64,000 nucleotides of DNA from Filimonas lacunae (GCF_002355595.1 NZ_AP017422.1:5956823-6020822), one strand, 5' to 3'. Positions 25,556 through 35,346 are shown, counted from the first letter of the stretch. A program made the numbers and translations. Notes: generated by a model from the sequence alone, not told the origin.

Positions 25556-27790
25556 TTATTCCTCTGTAATAGCTGCTGCCTGTCTGTCGTAAATAACTGC
25601 CCGTATTTCGGTATAGGAATAATCATCTCCCAGTTTTTCTTTTACCGGACCCGAAAAAGTGGCCTGCAATTCATCCAGCGTCGCTTCAATTACGGCTATT
25701 TTTTCTGGGCTGACCATATCAGTGGCCCGCAGTTCTTTCATGCGTATACATTCCAGCAAATGCGATTCCGCCGTAGTAACCGTAATAGCCCGGGCTGCTG
25801 CCACATCTTCTATCAGCTGGCCTTCCAAAAACATTTCCAGCGTAACAAGCCTGCTGGGCTTTTTATCAGCACCTGCGCCTTCGCTACCACCACCACTTTT
25901 ACGCACCACGCCTTGTATAGCTGAGGGCGCATTTAATATATCCAGCAATTGCTGGGTAGAGATATTATTTACCAGACCTGATGTAAGCTGCACTGCTTTT
26001 TGCACCGTTTCTTTTTTGCGCATAGCAGTTAGCCACAAACTCTGCAAGTCATCTATATATTTCTTTTGCTTCGCTTTTACTGCCAGATCTTTAATATGCG
26101 ACAACAAAGGTGTAATGATATCATTGGTTAACAGCTTTTCAAAATATTCCGCTGCCGATTGTGTGCGTTCCTGTAGTTGCCTGTAATTATCTTCCTTTCC
26201 CGTAGCCAGCAGAAATTCCAGCTGGCGGCAAAACTTGCGGGCAGTATCCTGCTGCAATACCAGCTTTCGTAGTTGTAGCTGAATAAACAACACCTCTTCG
26301 GGCTTACCTGCCATTTGGCGGGTGGCAAAGCTGTCGTACAAATCCTGCCAGGCAGTAACCACCAGGCTCCAGTTAAAGCATTGCACCAGCGATGTTTTCA
26401 CAAACTCGCCATTGGAAGCCAGCAGCAGTTCGGCCAGGTTTACGCCTTCCTGACTCTGTTGTATATAAGGCATCACCCGGTCATCGGCATACATATGATG
26501 CGGATGAATAATAGAATGCAACACCAACCCTTGCAGCGAGGTTAAACGGCTTAATGCCACATATACCTGTCCGGGTGCAAAAGAAGCGCCTGCATCGATC
26601 ACCGCTTTATCAAACGTTAGCCCCTGGCTTTTATGAATGGTAACCGCCCAGGCCAAACGGATAGGGTATTGCGAGAAACTACCCAACTCCTCTTCCTTCA
26701 CCTTATCTTCCATCTCGCTATAATCGTAACGTATATTCTTCCACTTCTCCGTTTCCAGTAAAAACTCAGCAGGCTCACCGGGGAAATGAATGTAAATACC
26801 CTCCGCATCAATACGTTTTATCACACCAATTTTTCCATTATAGTAACGCCTGCTTTCGCCCTTGTCATTTTTAATGAACATAATTTGTGCACCTGCTTTC
26901 AGCTGCAATGTTTTTTCGGCAGGAAAAGCCTTTTCCGAAAACTCGCCGGTTATTTCAGCAGTGAAAGTATGTGACTCGCCCGGCAGTAGCTGTAAGGCTT
27001 GCTGATTTACAGCATCCGCTTTAAAATTATGCGTGGTAAGCATAATATAGTTGTCTTCCGCAGCAGGCACAAAAGCCGGATTATAATGCTGTTGCAGCAA
27101 TTGCAGATCGGCCGGTGTACAACGGTTGTTGCGGATATTGTTTAACAGGTTTACAAACACCGGATCGCGCTGGCGGTATACTTTCTGCAATTCTATATAT
27201 ACAGGAAAGGCCTGCCGTATTACATGCGCATCAAAGAAAAAGGGACTGCGGTAATGCTCTTTCATAATCTCCCATTCTTCCCTTCCCGTTACCGGGGGCA
27301 GCTGAAACAGGTCGCCAATATACAGCACCTGCAAACCGCCAAAAGGTCGCGGATTATTTCTAAAATGACGCAGGATAGTATCAATGGCATCCAGCATATC
27401 GGCCCTGAGCATAGATACCTCATCAATTACCAGCAGTTCCAGCTGGTTCAGCAGCTTAATTTTATCCTTGTTAAAACGGATGTTCTTAAACAGGGTGTGT
27501 TGGTTGGTGATGGGCGCGTTAGAAGCATTCCAGCCGCTTTGCTCCGTAGGCACATACAAACCCATGGGCAAATGAAAAAAGGAGTGCATGGTAACACCAC
27601 CGGCATTAATGGCCGCTACACCCGTGGGCGCCACAATAGCCATTTTTTTGGAAGTGTTGTCGCGCACATGCCGCAAAAAAGTGGTTTTACCGGTTCCCGC
27701 CTTACCGGTTAAAAAAACATGACGGGCGCTATAATTCACAAACGAATACGCCTGATCAAACTGAATATTAACAGCATCACCTGTAGCCAT
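25556..27790 (-). CDS. Pif1/RecD-like DNA helicase with C-terminal helix-turn-helix
   Basis: Superfamily 1 helicase, 744 residues. Walker A GKAGTGKT is at 29-36, VAPTGVAAINAGG, LLVIDEVSMLRADMLD (Walker B), a UvrD-like C-terminal block with IRLAWAVTIHKSQGLTFDKAVID and VALSRLTSLQGLVL. The last 120 residues (RLVTLEMFLEGQLIEDVAAARAI-like start, then TTAESHLLECIR) form the helix-turn-helix domain often attached to such bacterial helicases. It probably acts in replication-fork or recombination upkeep. Flanked on both sides by S66 peptidase genes on the same strand. Confidence 0.92.
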   Translation of the reverse strand: MATGDAVNIQFDQAYSFVNYSARHVFLTGKAGTGKTTFLRHVRDNTSKKMAIVAPTGVAAINAGGVTMHSFFHLPMGLYVPTEQSGWNASNAPITNQHTLFKNIRFNKDKIKLLNQLELLVIDEVSMLRADMLDAIDTILRHFRNNPRPFGGLQVLYIGDLFQLPPVTGREEWEIMKEHYRSPFFFDAHVIRQAFPVYIELQKVYRQRDPVFVNLLNNIRNNRCTPADLQLLQQHYNPAFVPAAEDNYIMLTTHNFKADAVNQQALQLLPGESHTFTAEITGEFSEKAFPAEKTLQLKAGAQIMFIKNDKGESRRYYNGKIGVIKRIDAEGIYIHFPGEPAEFLLETEKWKNIRYDYSEMEDKVKEEELGSFSQYPIRLAWAVTIHKSQGLTFDKAVIDAGASFAPGQVYVALSRLTSLQGLVLHSIIHPHHMYADDRVMPYIQQSQEGVNLAELLLASNGEFVKTSLVQCFNWSLVVTAWQDLYDSFATRQMAGKPEEVLFIQLQLRKLVLQQDTARKFCRQLEFLLATGKEDNYRQLQERTQSAAEYFEKLLTNDIITPLLSHIKDLAVKAKQKKYIDDLQSLWLTAMRKKETVQKAVQLTSGLVNNISTQQLLDILNAPSAIQGVVRKSGGGSEGAGADKKPSRLVTLEMFLEGQLIEDVAAARAITVTTAESHLLECIRMKELRATDMVSPEKIAVIEATLDELQATFSGPVKEKLGDDYSYTEIRAVIYDRQAAAITEE

Positions 27791-27830
27791 GCCGCAAAGG
27801 TAATAGGTGTCTGCTTATCTCCCCGGTTCT

Positions 27831-28859
27831 TTACCGCAGGGTTTCCAGTTCAGCAGCCGTAGCCGTTACCGTTAAACGGTGCTGCATACCACATTTTAAT
27901 GCAAAATTGTTACGCTGGTGCCCTACCGGAAAATCGAAGCATACCGGGTAGGTATAGGGTTTTACCTTCTCCTGTACAATGGCATAAATATCTTTGGGAA
28001 ACTCCTCTTCCGGCACCAGATCGGCATCCACACTAAAACCGCCTATCAGCAATCCTTTCAACTGTTTCAGTTTGCCGGTACGTTTCAGGCTCCAGAACAT
28101 CCGGTCTATATTATACAACTTCTCATGCACATCTTCCACAAACAGAATTTTCCCCGCCACCTCTATATCCGACCGGGTACCCGCCAGGTTTTCAATCGTG
28201 CGCAAATTGCCCCCTATCAGTTGCCCGGTGGCTTTGCCCAGGCGGTTGTGCAGGTTAGGAATAGCGGAGTAAGTCATTTTTTCGCCTGTTAACGCTTGTT
28301 GTATAGATTGAATGGTAGCCATTTGAACAGCATCTGCCTTACTCCAATCGTCCGGAAAGCTGTTGCACATTTTAGAATGCAGGGTAGCCACGTGATAATT
28401 CTGGTGAATATGCCAATGCAGCACCGTGATATCACTAAATCCAATGATCCATTTAGGATGGGAACGCAAAGAAGAAAAATCAATTTTATCGAGGATGCGT
28501 ATAATACCATAGCCACCCCGGGCGCATAAAATGGCTTTGATGCGCCTGTTATTCAGCATATATTGAAAGTCGGCCAAACGTGCTTCGTCCGTTCCGCCCA
28601 AACTACCCTCCCGTGTGCCAATGGTTTTGCCTACTTCCACAGCAAAGCCCCAGCTGGTGAGTTGCTGCACAGCACTTAGAATATCTTTTTCAGCAATAAA
28701 CCCGGCAGGGCTGGTAATGCCCACCACATCCCCTTTTTTTAAATAAGAAGGAATAATCCACCCGGTAGCCTGCTTCTTTTGTGGCCATAAAAAAGAGGTG
28801 GGCAAAGAGCTGGCCGCCAGTAGCAAGCCTGCCTGTTGAATAAATGACTTCCTGTTCAT
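27831..28859 (-). CDS. LD-carboxypeptidase, exported (peptidase S66)
   Basis: 342 residues, a second S66 peptidase with an N-terminal export signal (MNRKSFIQQAGLLLAASSLP). The signal resembles Tat-type leaders of this phylum but lacks a strict twin arginine. The catalytic Ser lies in IIGFSDITVL, Glu in LFVEDVHEKLYNIDRMF and His in CFDFPVGHQRNNFAL. It should trim murein peptides in the periplasm, while the paralogue two genes on acts inside. It is first in the minus-strand trio and divergent from the LytS-like kinase. Confidence 0.9.
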   Translation of the reverse strand: MNRKSFIQQAGLLLAASSLPTSFLWPQKKQATGWIIPSYLKKGDVVGITSPAGFIAEKDILSAVQQLTSWGFAVEVGKTIGTREGSLGGTDEARLADFQYMLNNRRIKAILCARGGYGIIRILDKIDFSSLRSHPKWIIGFSDITVLHWHIHQNYHVATLHSKMCNSFPDDWSKADAVQMATIQSIQQALTGEKMTYSAIPNLHNRLGKATGQLIGGNLRTIENLAGTRSDIEVAGKILFVEDVHEKLYNIDRMFWSLKRTGKLKQLKGLLIGGFSVDADLVPEEEFPKDIYAIVQEKVKPYTYPVCFDFPVGHQRNNFALKCGMQHRLTVTATAAELETLR

Positions 28860-28956
28860 GCGTTACTTTAAAGTTAACAGATAAATGCAGCTTTTCCAAT
28901 TACCTGCAAGCGGGCAAATTTCATCGGCGAATAGATTAAAAAAGACCGATAATTAA

Positions 28957-28964
28957 TACTTTTG
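28957..28964 (+). promoter_or_regulatory. Putative -7 box of the LytS-like kinase gene
   Basis: TACTTTTG matches TAnnTTTG; transcription would begin near 28971, before the TTG start codon at 28997. No clear -33 element. Confidence 0.5.
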
Positions 28965-28996
28965 ACGAATCGTAACCTACATAAACTCGAAAACGC

Positions 28997-30763
28997 TTGA
29001 ACAAGTTGCTGCTCTTCTTACAAAAATGCCTGGTATGTGTATGTATACTCAGTGCACCTGTTACATACGCCCAACCCTCTGCCACAGATACCACTTCTAC
29101 CTCTGATGCCAGAAGCCGGCAAACATTAGCACAGGCCGATACTTTCATTACCAAAGGCAAGCCCGATTCGGCTATTCAGTTGCTACAACAATATATGGCT
29201 ACCGCTGGCAACACAATTGGTAAATACTCCCTGCAAAAAGCCCACCTGGGCTTGGGTAAAGCCTATTTATTGCGTGAGCAGTTTGATGAATCGCTACAAC
29301 ACTATTTAACCAGCCTTAGCTACAATAAACTGGACAGCACCAATAAAGAAACAGCCGATGCCTACATAGGTATGGGCGTTGTATACTCCCGCCTGCGCAA
29401 CTTTCCACAGGCGGAAGCCTACTTACAAAAAGCACTGAGTATTTTACAGCAGCCGGATAAAGACCGCTTAAAGGCCCTGGTAAACCTGGCAGGTGTGTAT
29501 ATGGAAGCCGGCAACCAGCAACACATATTACCCACCCACCAGGAAGCACTGGCACTGGCCGCCCACCTGAAAGCTGCGATGGTAAGTGCAGTTTTATACA
29601 CCAACCTCAGTAATTACTATCTAAAGAATAGCAACTGGACGCAAGCTATCAGCACTGCACAGCAAAGCATGCACATACGCGATTCGCTGAAAAAACCGTT
29701 GTCTGTTATCACCCTCAATAACCTAGGCTATGCCCTGGTGCAATCCGGCAACATTCCGGCAGGCGTCAGCTATTATCAACAGGCCTTGCCCACCGCCACC
29801 CTCAACGAAAAAAAGCAATTGTTATATAACCTGGCCAATGCCATGAACGCTGCCGGCAATTATCAGCAGGCAGTGCAATACTTTCAGCAATACGATACCG
29901 TAAAAGACTCTATTGCTAAAAAGCAATACGAACAAAAAGTAGCCGAACTCACTACCACCTACGAAACCGCTCAAAAACAACAGCGCATTAACACACTGGA
30001 AGCGGAAAACAAAGCCCGGAAAAAGCAGATCATCCAGCTGGCTATAGGCGCTATTCTATTACTCACATTGCTGGCAGGCATTGTATATCTGCGTTTCAAA
30101 AACCTGCGCGTAAAGCAGTTGCTGGAGCAGTCACGCATGAAACGCCAATTATTACAGGTGCAGTTAAACCCACACTTTCTGTTTAACGCGCTCAACCATA
30201 TACAGCAATATATTTATAAGAATGACGCAGCCAATTCTATGACTTACCTGGCCAGCTTTAGCAGGCTCATGCGCCTGATACTGGAAAACTCGGAAAAAGA
30301 ATACACCACCTTGGAAGAAGAATTGGAAATGCTGCGGCACTATATTACCCTGCAACAATCCGGCACACCCACTTTTGACTTTGAGTTGCAGGTAAGTCCT
30401 GAGCTAGCAACAGACAGCATAGACATTCCTATTATGCTGCTACAGCCTTTTGTAGAAAATGCGATTATACATGGGGTTAAAAAACGGGAAAACGGCAAAT
30501 TGTTATTGCGTGCCGAAGCCCAGCCACCGTTTTTGCACATTACTATAGCAGACAACGGAACAGGTATACAGCTTGCTACAGACCACGCACCCAATTCCCT
30601 GCACCGTTCCATGGGTAGCACCATTGTAAACCAGCGCATAGCAGAATTCAACAAAACCAATCTGTTTAAAATAAGATTACAAATAGAACCCACCAGTAAC
30701 ACCACCACTTATCCTGGCACAACAGTACATTTGTATATACCTGTTAAAGCCAACGAGCCATAA
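28997..30763 (+). CDS. TPR-containing LytS-type sensor histidine kinase
   Basis: 588 residues from a TTG start, with a signal peptide (MNKLLLFLQKCLVCVCILSAPVTYA). A periplasmic region of about 300 residues has tetratricopeptide-like helices (SLQKAHLGLGKAYLLREQF, NPQAEAYLQKALSIL-type). A coiled coil and one membrane helix (IGAILLLTLLAGIVYL) follow near 350. The LytS/YehU-type kinase core has phospho-His393 in LNPHFLFNALNHIQQYI; the ATPase part shows PIMLLQPFVENAIIHG and DNGTGI. The LytTR regulator starts two bases after its stop, so they form one two-component system. Confidence 0.93.
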   Translation: MNKLLLFLQKCLVCVCILSAPVTYAQPSATDTTSTSDARSRQTLAQADTFITKGKPDSAIQLLQQYMATAGNTIGKYSLQKAHLGLGKAYLLREQFDESLQHYLTSLSYNKLDSTNKETADAYIGMGVVYSRLRNFPQAEAYLQKALSILQQPDKDRLKALVNLAGVYMEAGNQQHILPTHQEALALAAHLKAAMVSAVLYTNLSNYYLKNSNWTQAISTAQQSMHIRDSLKKPLSVITLNNLGYALVQSGNIPAGVSYYQQALPTATLNEKKQLLYNLANAMNAAGNYQQAVQYFQQYDTVKDSIAKKQYEQKVAELTTTYETAQKQQRINTLEAENKARKKQIIQLAIGAILLLTLLAGIVYLRFKNLRVKQLLEQSRMKRQLLQVQLNPHFLFNALNHIQQYIYKNDAANSMTYLASFSRLMRLILENSEKEYTTLEEELEMLRHYITLQQSGTPTFDFELQVSPELATDSIDIPIMLLQPFVENAIIHGVKKRENGKLLLRAEAQPPFLHITIADNGTGIQLATDHAPNSLHRSMGSTIVNQRIAEFNKTNLFKIRLQIEPTSNTTTYPGTTVHLYIPVKANEP

Positions 30764-30765
30764 CC

Positions 30766-31539
30766 ATGAACAAACCGGTTAACCATATATGCTGTTTACT
30801 GTTAGAAGATGAGGAAGGCGCCCGCCAGATGATGCAAAGCATTATTCAGCAGCAGTTTCCTGAACTGGTGGTGTACACAGCTACCAACCTGGCAGAAGCG
30901 CGCAGCACCTTTCAGCAACACCAGCCACAGGTGCTGATACTGGATGTAAACCTGCCCGATGGCAACTCTTTTGAATTACTTACCTCTTTATACAACCAGG
31001 GATACCAGCGTTTTAAAATAGTGTTTATCACCGCTTTTGCCGATTATGCCGTGCAGGCTTTTCGCTTTAGTGCACTGGACTTTTTATTAAAACCTTATAC
31101 CCCGCAGGAATTTACAGGTACCATTAGTAAAGTGCTGGACAGTATTGATGAAGATGATTACAGGTTACGCCTGGAAACCTTTTTTCACAATACCACCCAA
31201 CCTGCCGATGGCGATAAAAAGATAGTGCTAACTACCCTGGAAGACATTCACATAGTAAAGCTGAGTGAGATATTACAAGCTGAATCGGACAACAATTATA
31301 CCCGCTTTTATTTTGAAAACGGGAAAGAACTGCTGGTATCACAACCTTTAAAAACATTTGAGAAAAAGCTGGATACCCAGGGGTTTATGCGTGTGCATCA
31401 ATCGCACCTGGTAAACCTGCACCATATTACCGCTTACCGTAAAAAAACCAACCAGCTGGTGCTGAAAAACAATATAGCCGTACCCGTTTCGCAGAATAAG
31501 AAAACAAACGTGATGGAATACCTGGGCAAATTATCATAA
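30766..31539 (+). CDS. LytTR-family response regulator
   Basis: 257 residues: receiver domain with Asp60 in LILDVNLPDG and Lys in FLLKPYTP, then a LytTR DNA-binding domain (ILQAESDNNYTRFYF, FMRVHQSHLVNLHHI). Partner of the kinase encoded directly upstream (2-base gap). Target genes are unknown; the secreted lectin-fold gene 120 bases downstream is a possible one. Confidence 0.94.
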   Translation: MNKPVNHICCLLLEDEEGARQMMQSIIQQQFPELVVYTATNLAEARSTFQQHQPQVLILDVNLPDGNSFELLTSLYNQGYQRFKIVFITAFADYAVQAFRFSALDFLLKPYTPQEFTGTISKVLDSIDEDDYRLRLETFFHNTTQPADGDKKIVLTTLEDIHIVKLSEILQAESDNNYTRFYFENGKELLVSQPLKTFEKKLDTQGFMRVHQSHLVNLHHITAYRKKTNQLVLKNNIAVPVSQNKKTNVMEYLGKLS

Positions 31540-31617
31540 ACACGCTGCAAATTCTCAAGCAATCGCCCCCTATGCTCAATAGGCATCTAAACACCATGGC
31601 TTCGGCAGGGCTTTGGC

Positions 31618-31625
31618 TACTTTTG
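31618..31625 (+). promoter_or_regulatory. Putative -7 box ahead of the secreted lectin-fold gene
   Basis: TACTTTTG, 38 bases before the ATG. No -33 TTG at the right place. Confidence 0.4.
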
Positions 31626-31662
31626 GAGTAGCACACCCGTTTTATCGCTTTAAACACGAACC

Positions 31663-32520
31663 ATGAAACCATTACACATAACTATGCGAAACCTGTTTGT
31701 GGCCATGCTGGTAATTTCCTGCACTATGGCACAAACTGCACAGGCCCAGTTTTTTAAGAAACTGCAGCAAAAACTGGAGGACAAAGCCAACGCCAAAGCA
31801 GACAATATTTTAAACGGCAAAAAGAAAGAATCGACCACCACTTCTTCCGACGAAAATAATAGTAGCAATGGAGTGACTAAAGGCAAGCTTCCTTATGAAG
31901 AAGAGCTTTTCACATTTATACCTGGCACCAAACTATACTACTCCGATAGTCTTGTAAATGAAACAACAGGCACCATGCCTAAGCATTGGAAAACACATAG
32001 TACAGGTGCAGTAACTACCGTGCCTGATGTGCCCGGCAAATGGTTAAGTATGCGGCCCCGTTCAACCTATCGCATAGATAGCTTATTACCCATGCCTAAA
32101 AATTTTACCCTGGAATTTGATTTATTAACCCGTTGCGACAAGCCCGAAAATCTGGAAAGTATACGGTTTGGTTTTTTAGGGGATAATAATGCCGCAGGCT
32201 ATATCTATGGCTTTGACAATGAAAACACCAGTGCCGTTACTAATATCAACTATAGCTACAACTTTGTAAATAACAGGAGCTACGATACAGACACCAACAA
32301 TGAACTTAAATTTCCGTTGAACAACTTTGGCAACAGGCTTATTCATATGTCTGTTACTATAGAAGGACAACACATGCGCGTATACCTTGATAAATGTAAA
32401 ATGCTGGATGCTGATATGTTTAACCGCACCACTGCAAAATACTTCTTCATCAGTACCGACGATACCGACTTTAATAAAGCCCGCGTTTATATCAGTAACC
32501 TACGAATTGCAGAGCTGTAA
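31663..32520 (+). CDS. Secreted protein with concanavalin-like domain
   Basis: 285 residues; the start may also be the Met at residue 8. The signal peptide ends near AQTAQAQF. A basic/acidic linker rich in Lys, Glu and Ser (30-75) leads to a domain whose pattern (FTLEFDLLTRCD, IHMSVTIEGQHMRVYLDKCKML, FFISTDDTDFNKARVYISNLRI) resembles LamG/concanavalin-type lectin folds. No catalytic residues are recognised. Its substrate and role are unknown. Confidence 0.72.
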   Translation: MKPLHITMRNLFVAMLVISCTMAQTAQAQFFKKLQQKLEDKANAKADNILNGKKKESTTTSSDENNSSNGVTKGKLPYEEELFTFIPGTKLYYSDSLVNETTGTMPKHWKTHSTGAVTTVPDVPGKWLSMRPRSTYRIDSLLPMPKNFTLEFDLLTRCDKPENLESIRFGFLGDNNAAGYIYGFDNENTSAVTNINYSYNFVNNRSYDTDTNNELKFPLNNFGNRLIHMSVTIEGQHMRVYLDKCKMLDADMFNRTTAKYFFISTDDTDFNKARVYISNLRIAEL

Positions 32521-32566
32521 AGCCCTGCATACAACTTAACTATTGGAAAAGGGGAGCTTTCAATAG

Positions 32567-32595
32567 AATGCCGGCCTATGTGGCCGGCATTTTCT
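32567..32595. terminator. Bidirectional terminator
   Basis: AATGCCGGCC (32567-32576) and GGCCGGCATT (32582-32591) form a perfect 10-bp stem with a 5-base loop and a short T run. It lies between convergent genes. Confidence 0.8.
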
Positions 32596-32600
32596 ATGTA

Positions 32601-33443
32601 TTAGTTGGCAAAGCCTGTGGCTGTAGCCAGTTCTTTTACCGATAACAGATCTTTTTGCACAGCGGCTATTTTAACATCAGCCATGTTGTAGGCATCTTGT
32701 CCCAGGAAAAGGTGTAAAGGTGGCTGTTCCATTTTAGTAACCTCAATCATTACATCAGCAGCTTTTTCCGGATCACCTGCCTGGTTGTTGTTAATAGAAT
32801 GCTGGTGTGCATTCTGTACTTCCCTCACATGATCGTATCCTTCAATTTGCTGACTGGTAATGCCCAGTGAGCCTGCATCCAGGAAGTTGGTTCTGAAATA
32901 ACCGGGAGATACCACCGTTACATCTATACCAAACGGTTTCATTTCTGCTGATAAAGATTCGGTAAAGCCATGTACTGCAAACTTGGCTGCACAATAGATG
33001 CCAAAGCCCGGAAAGTTGCCCGTAAAACCGCCTATGGATGCAATGTTAAAGATATGTCCCGACCGCTTCTTACGCATATAAGGCAGCGCTGCCCGAATGA
33101 TGTTTAACGAACCAAATACGTTTACATCAAAGTTTTGACGGGCTTCTTTATCTGTAAGTTCTTCCAATGCACCTACTACACCGTAACCTGCATTATTTAC
33201 AATTACATCAATACCACCAAATTGCGCTACCGCTGTTTCTATGCCTTTGCGCACGCTATCCTCATTGGTTATATCCATAACCAATGGTAAAAACTGTTCG
33301 CTTTGGGCGCCTGCTGCCTTTTGCAGGTCTGCCGCATTGCGGGAGGTGGCAATTACTTTATAACCTTGTTGTAATAAACGTTTTACCAATGTAAGTCCCA
33401 ATCCTTTTGATGCGCCGGTAACCAGCCATATCTGTTTGTTCAT
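32601..33443 (-). CDS. Short-chain dehydrogenase/reductase
   Basis: Classical SDR, 280 residues. Cofactor motif TGASKGLG is at 9-16, NNAG at 83-86, catalytic Ser136, Tyr150 and Lys154 (YCAAK). The Arg in ATSRNAADL suggests NADP preference. The substrate cannot be inferred. It is a single gene with a -7-like box TAGCTTTG at 33472-33465. Confidence 0.9.
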   Translation of the reverse strand: MNKQIWLVTGASKGLGLTLVKRLLQQGYKVIATSRNAADLQKAAGAQSEQFLPLVMDITNEDSVRKGIETAVAQFGGIDVIVNNAGYGVVGALEELTDKEARQNFDVNVFGSLNIIRAALPYMRKKRSGHIFNIASIGGFTGNFPGFGIYCAAKFAVHGFTESLSAEMKPFGIDVTVVSPGYFRTNFLDAGSLGITSQQIEGYDHVREVQNAHQHSINNNQAGDPEKAADVMIEVTKMEQPPLHLFLGQDAYNMADVKIAAVQKDLLSVKELATATGFAN

Positions 33444-33542
33444 TGTGTATAAATTTTAATAACACAAAGCTACAGAAGCCAATCCCCTGCTTAAAAGCAG
33501 CATTCAAACCAATACTTGCATAATTCAAACACACTTGCAAAA

Positions 33543-34091
33543 TCACAACATTTGCAAACTATCTACAGCATTTTTCACCGTTGCCACTCTTTTTTTCCAT
33601 AATAATCCCAGCCAACCCAGTTGCACACTAAACACCAATCCAATGCCCGCCAGCATCCAATACTTTACGATGGTAAACTGCACCACTGATATAAAAAACA
33701 CCAGTAAGCAAACCGCCGCCAGCAGCCGGCAGGCTACACTCAGGATAGCAAAGCGGCGTAAAGCATGTATCCGGTTTTCCAATACAGCCTTAACAGGCAG
33801 TTCCGCCACACGCAGCCCGAACAAAAAATAACCAGACACATGGTGTGCTATCACCAGCAGCATTCCCGCCAGTAACAGCACATTCGCATATACCGGCTTT
33901 TGATTGCCATCAAACGCATCATTATATATTAATAAAAACAAGGTAAAGCTAATCACTTCCAGCACAATCTGCCGGCGTATGCGTTTAAATACCGGATGCT
34001 TACTTTGTACCAATAGTTGCTGCAAAGCAATTTTGCTATCTGCATCAGCCGATGCGCTGTTCCATATATCTTTTAAAACATCATTACTCAT
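33543..34091 (-). CDS. Four-helix membrane protein, probable sigma-factor partner
   Basis: 182 residues with four hydrophobic segments (near 45-60, 70-95, 115-135 and 140-165) and a cytoplasmic N-terminal part MSNDVLKDIWNSASADADS. I do not recognise a named family. It starts one base after the ECF sigma stop codon. I infer that it restrains the sigma factor at the membrane, like known anti-sigma factors, but it has no zinc motif or periplasmic domain to support that. Confidence 0.7.
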   Translation of the reverse strand: MSNDVLKDIWNSASADADSKIALQQLLVQSKHPVFKRIRRQIVLEVISFTLFLLIYNDAFDGNQKPVYANVLLLAGMLLVIAHHVSGYFLFGLRVAELPVKAVLENRIHALRRFAILSVACRLLAAVCLLVFFISVVQFTIVKYWMLAGIGLVFSVQLGWLGLLWKKRVATVKNAVDSLQML

Positions 34092-34092
34092 A

Positions 34093-34563
34093 TTATATCA
34101 GTTTTAATAGTTGTTGAATTTTAGTTTTTATCCGGTTCAATTTTACGCCTACATAGTTTTCTGTAATACCCATTATTTCGGCAATCTGTTGGTAACTCAT
34201 GTTTTCCAGGTATAAAGCAATAAGCGCCTTATCGCCATCATCCAGTTGCTTTAAAGCTGCAAAAAAACGCTCCTGCTCGTCCCGGTTAACAGGCACATCT
34301 GCTTTTTCCGGCAACACATCTGTATAAGTAATCTTTACCTGTTTTTTTCTAAAGCCGGCAATAGCCGTAGTAAGCGCCACCCGGTATAGCCACGAACTAA
34401 ACTGTGCTTCGCCCTTAAAAGACGGTGCAGACTTCCATAGCTGAAACACAATTTCCTGGAACAGATCTTCCCGGTCTTCTTTAGAATCGCGATACAACCT
34501 GCATATCTTATGAATTATGCCCTGATGCCCGTCTATCAATTGTAAAAACTGCGCCTGGTCCAT
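34093..34563 (-). CDS. ECF-type RNA polymerase sigma factor
   Basis: 156 residues. Region 2 reads REDLFQEIVFQLWKSAPSFKGEAQFSSWLYRVA; region 4 reads YLENMSYQQIAEIMGITENYVGVKLNRIKTKI. It is typical of the large ECF sigma group in Bacteroidota. The next gene, one base away, encodes a four-helix membrane protein that may be its regulator. The targets cannot be told from this window. Confidence 0.92.
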   Translation of the reverse strand: MDQAQFLQLIDGHQGIIHKICRLYRDSKEDREDLFQEIVFQLWKSAPSFKGEAQFSSWLYRVALTTAIAGFRKKQVKITYTDVLPEKADVPVNRDEQERFFAALKQLDDGDKALIALYLENMSYQQIAEIMGITENYVGVKLNRIKTKIQQLLKLI

Positions 34564-34773
34564 TCTTCGGTTTTATTTCATTATTAGTTGCAGAAATTGT
34601 ATAACACTTACACGAATCAACATATTTTCCCCGTCTCTGCCCCCGCCTCCTGAACCGCTTCCCAAACATTCTGGTATTAAAGTTGTTACTAAAGGTCAGC
34701 AAACCATCTTACAATATATAATGAGAACACCGTTAACACCGTCATCTATTTTATAACCATACCGTTTACCACT

Positions 34774-35283
34774 ATGAAAATGAACAAACTAGCAGCCATT
34801 GTAGGATTAATGGCATTTAGCGTACTGACAGCCTGCAAAGGCACAAAATCCGACGCAGAAATTCAGGCGGCAGTAGCAGAAAAAATAGGCCCTATCCCTG
34901 GAGTAATGGCCGACACCAAAGATGGTGTAGTAACCTTATCGGGTTCTGTTCCGGAAGACTCACTAAGAACCTCAGCCGAAACACTTACTAAATCAACAGA
35001 AGGAGTAGTAAGCGTGGTAAACAGTATTACCATAGCCCCTGTAGCACCTGTGCTTCCGCCGCCAGCCGACACTACCGCATTGTCTACATCCACAGATACA
35101 CAAATTAAATCCAGTGTAGACATGCTTATCAAAGAATATCCTGGAACCAAAGCAAGTGTTAAAGATGGTGTTATTACTGTTACCGGAGAATTAAGCGCCG
35201 CCAAATGGACCACTTTAAAAACTGCACTGGATGCATTAAAACCTATATCCATAGATGCATCAGGTTTAACTGTGAAAAAATAA
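34774..35283 (+). CDS. BON-domain lipoprotein
   Basis: 169 residues with a lipoprotein signal (LTAC, Cys20 or 21) and two BON domains (about 28-88 and 105-168) joined by a Pro/Ala-rich linker. BON domains bind phospholipid membranes and occur in envelope-stress proteins such as OsmY, so an envelope-stabilising role is likely. It is a single gene with its own terminator. It is divergent from the ECF sigma operon, so envelope-stress control is possible but unproven. Confidence 0.88.
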   Translation: MKMNKLAAIVGLMAFSVLTACKGTKSDAEIQAAVAEKIGPIPGVMADTKDGVVTLSGSVPEDSLRTSAETLTKSTEGVVSVVNSITIAPVAPVLPPPADTTALSTSTDTQIKSSVDMLIKEYPGTKASVKDGVITVTGELSAAKWTTLKTALDALKPISIDASGLTVKK

Positions 35284-35310
35284 CACGTTCTTCTATACTG
35301 TCTGTTTTTT

Positions 35311-35346
35311 AAAGAGCTATCTCTGTATAAAGAGGTAGCTCTTTTC
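35311..35346 (+). terminator. Terminator after the BON lipoprotein gene
   Basis: AAAGAGCTATCTCT (35311-35324) pairs with AGAGGTAGCTCTTT (one G-U pair), followed by TTCTTT. Confidence 0.75.
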
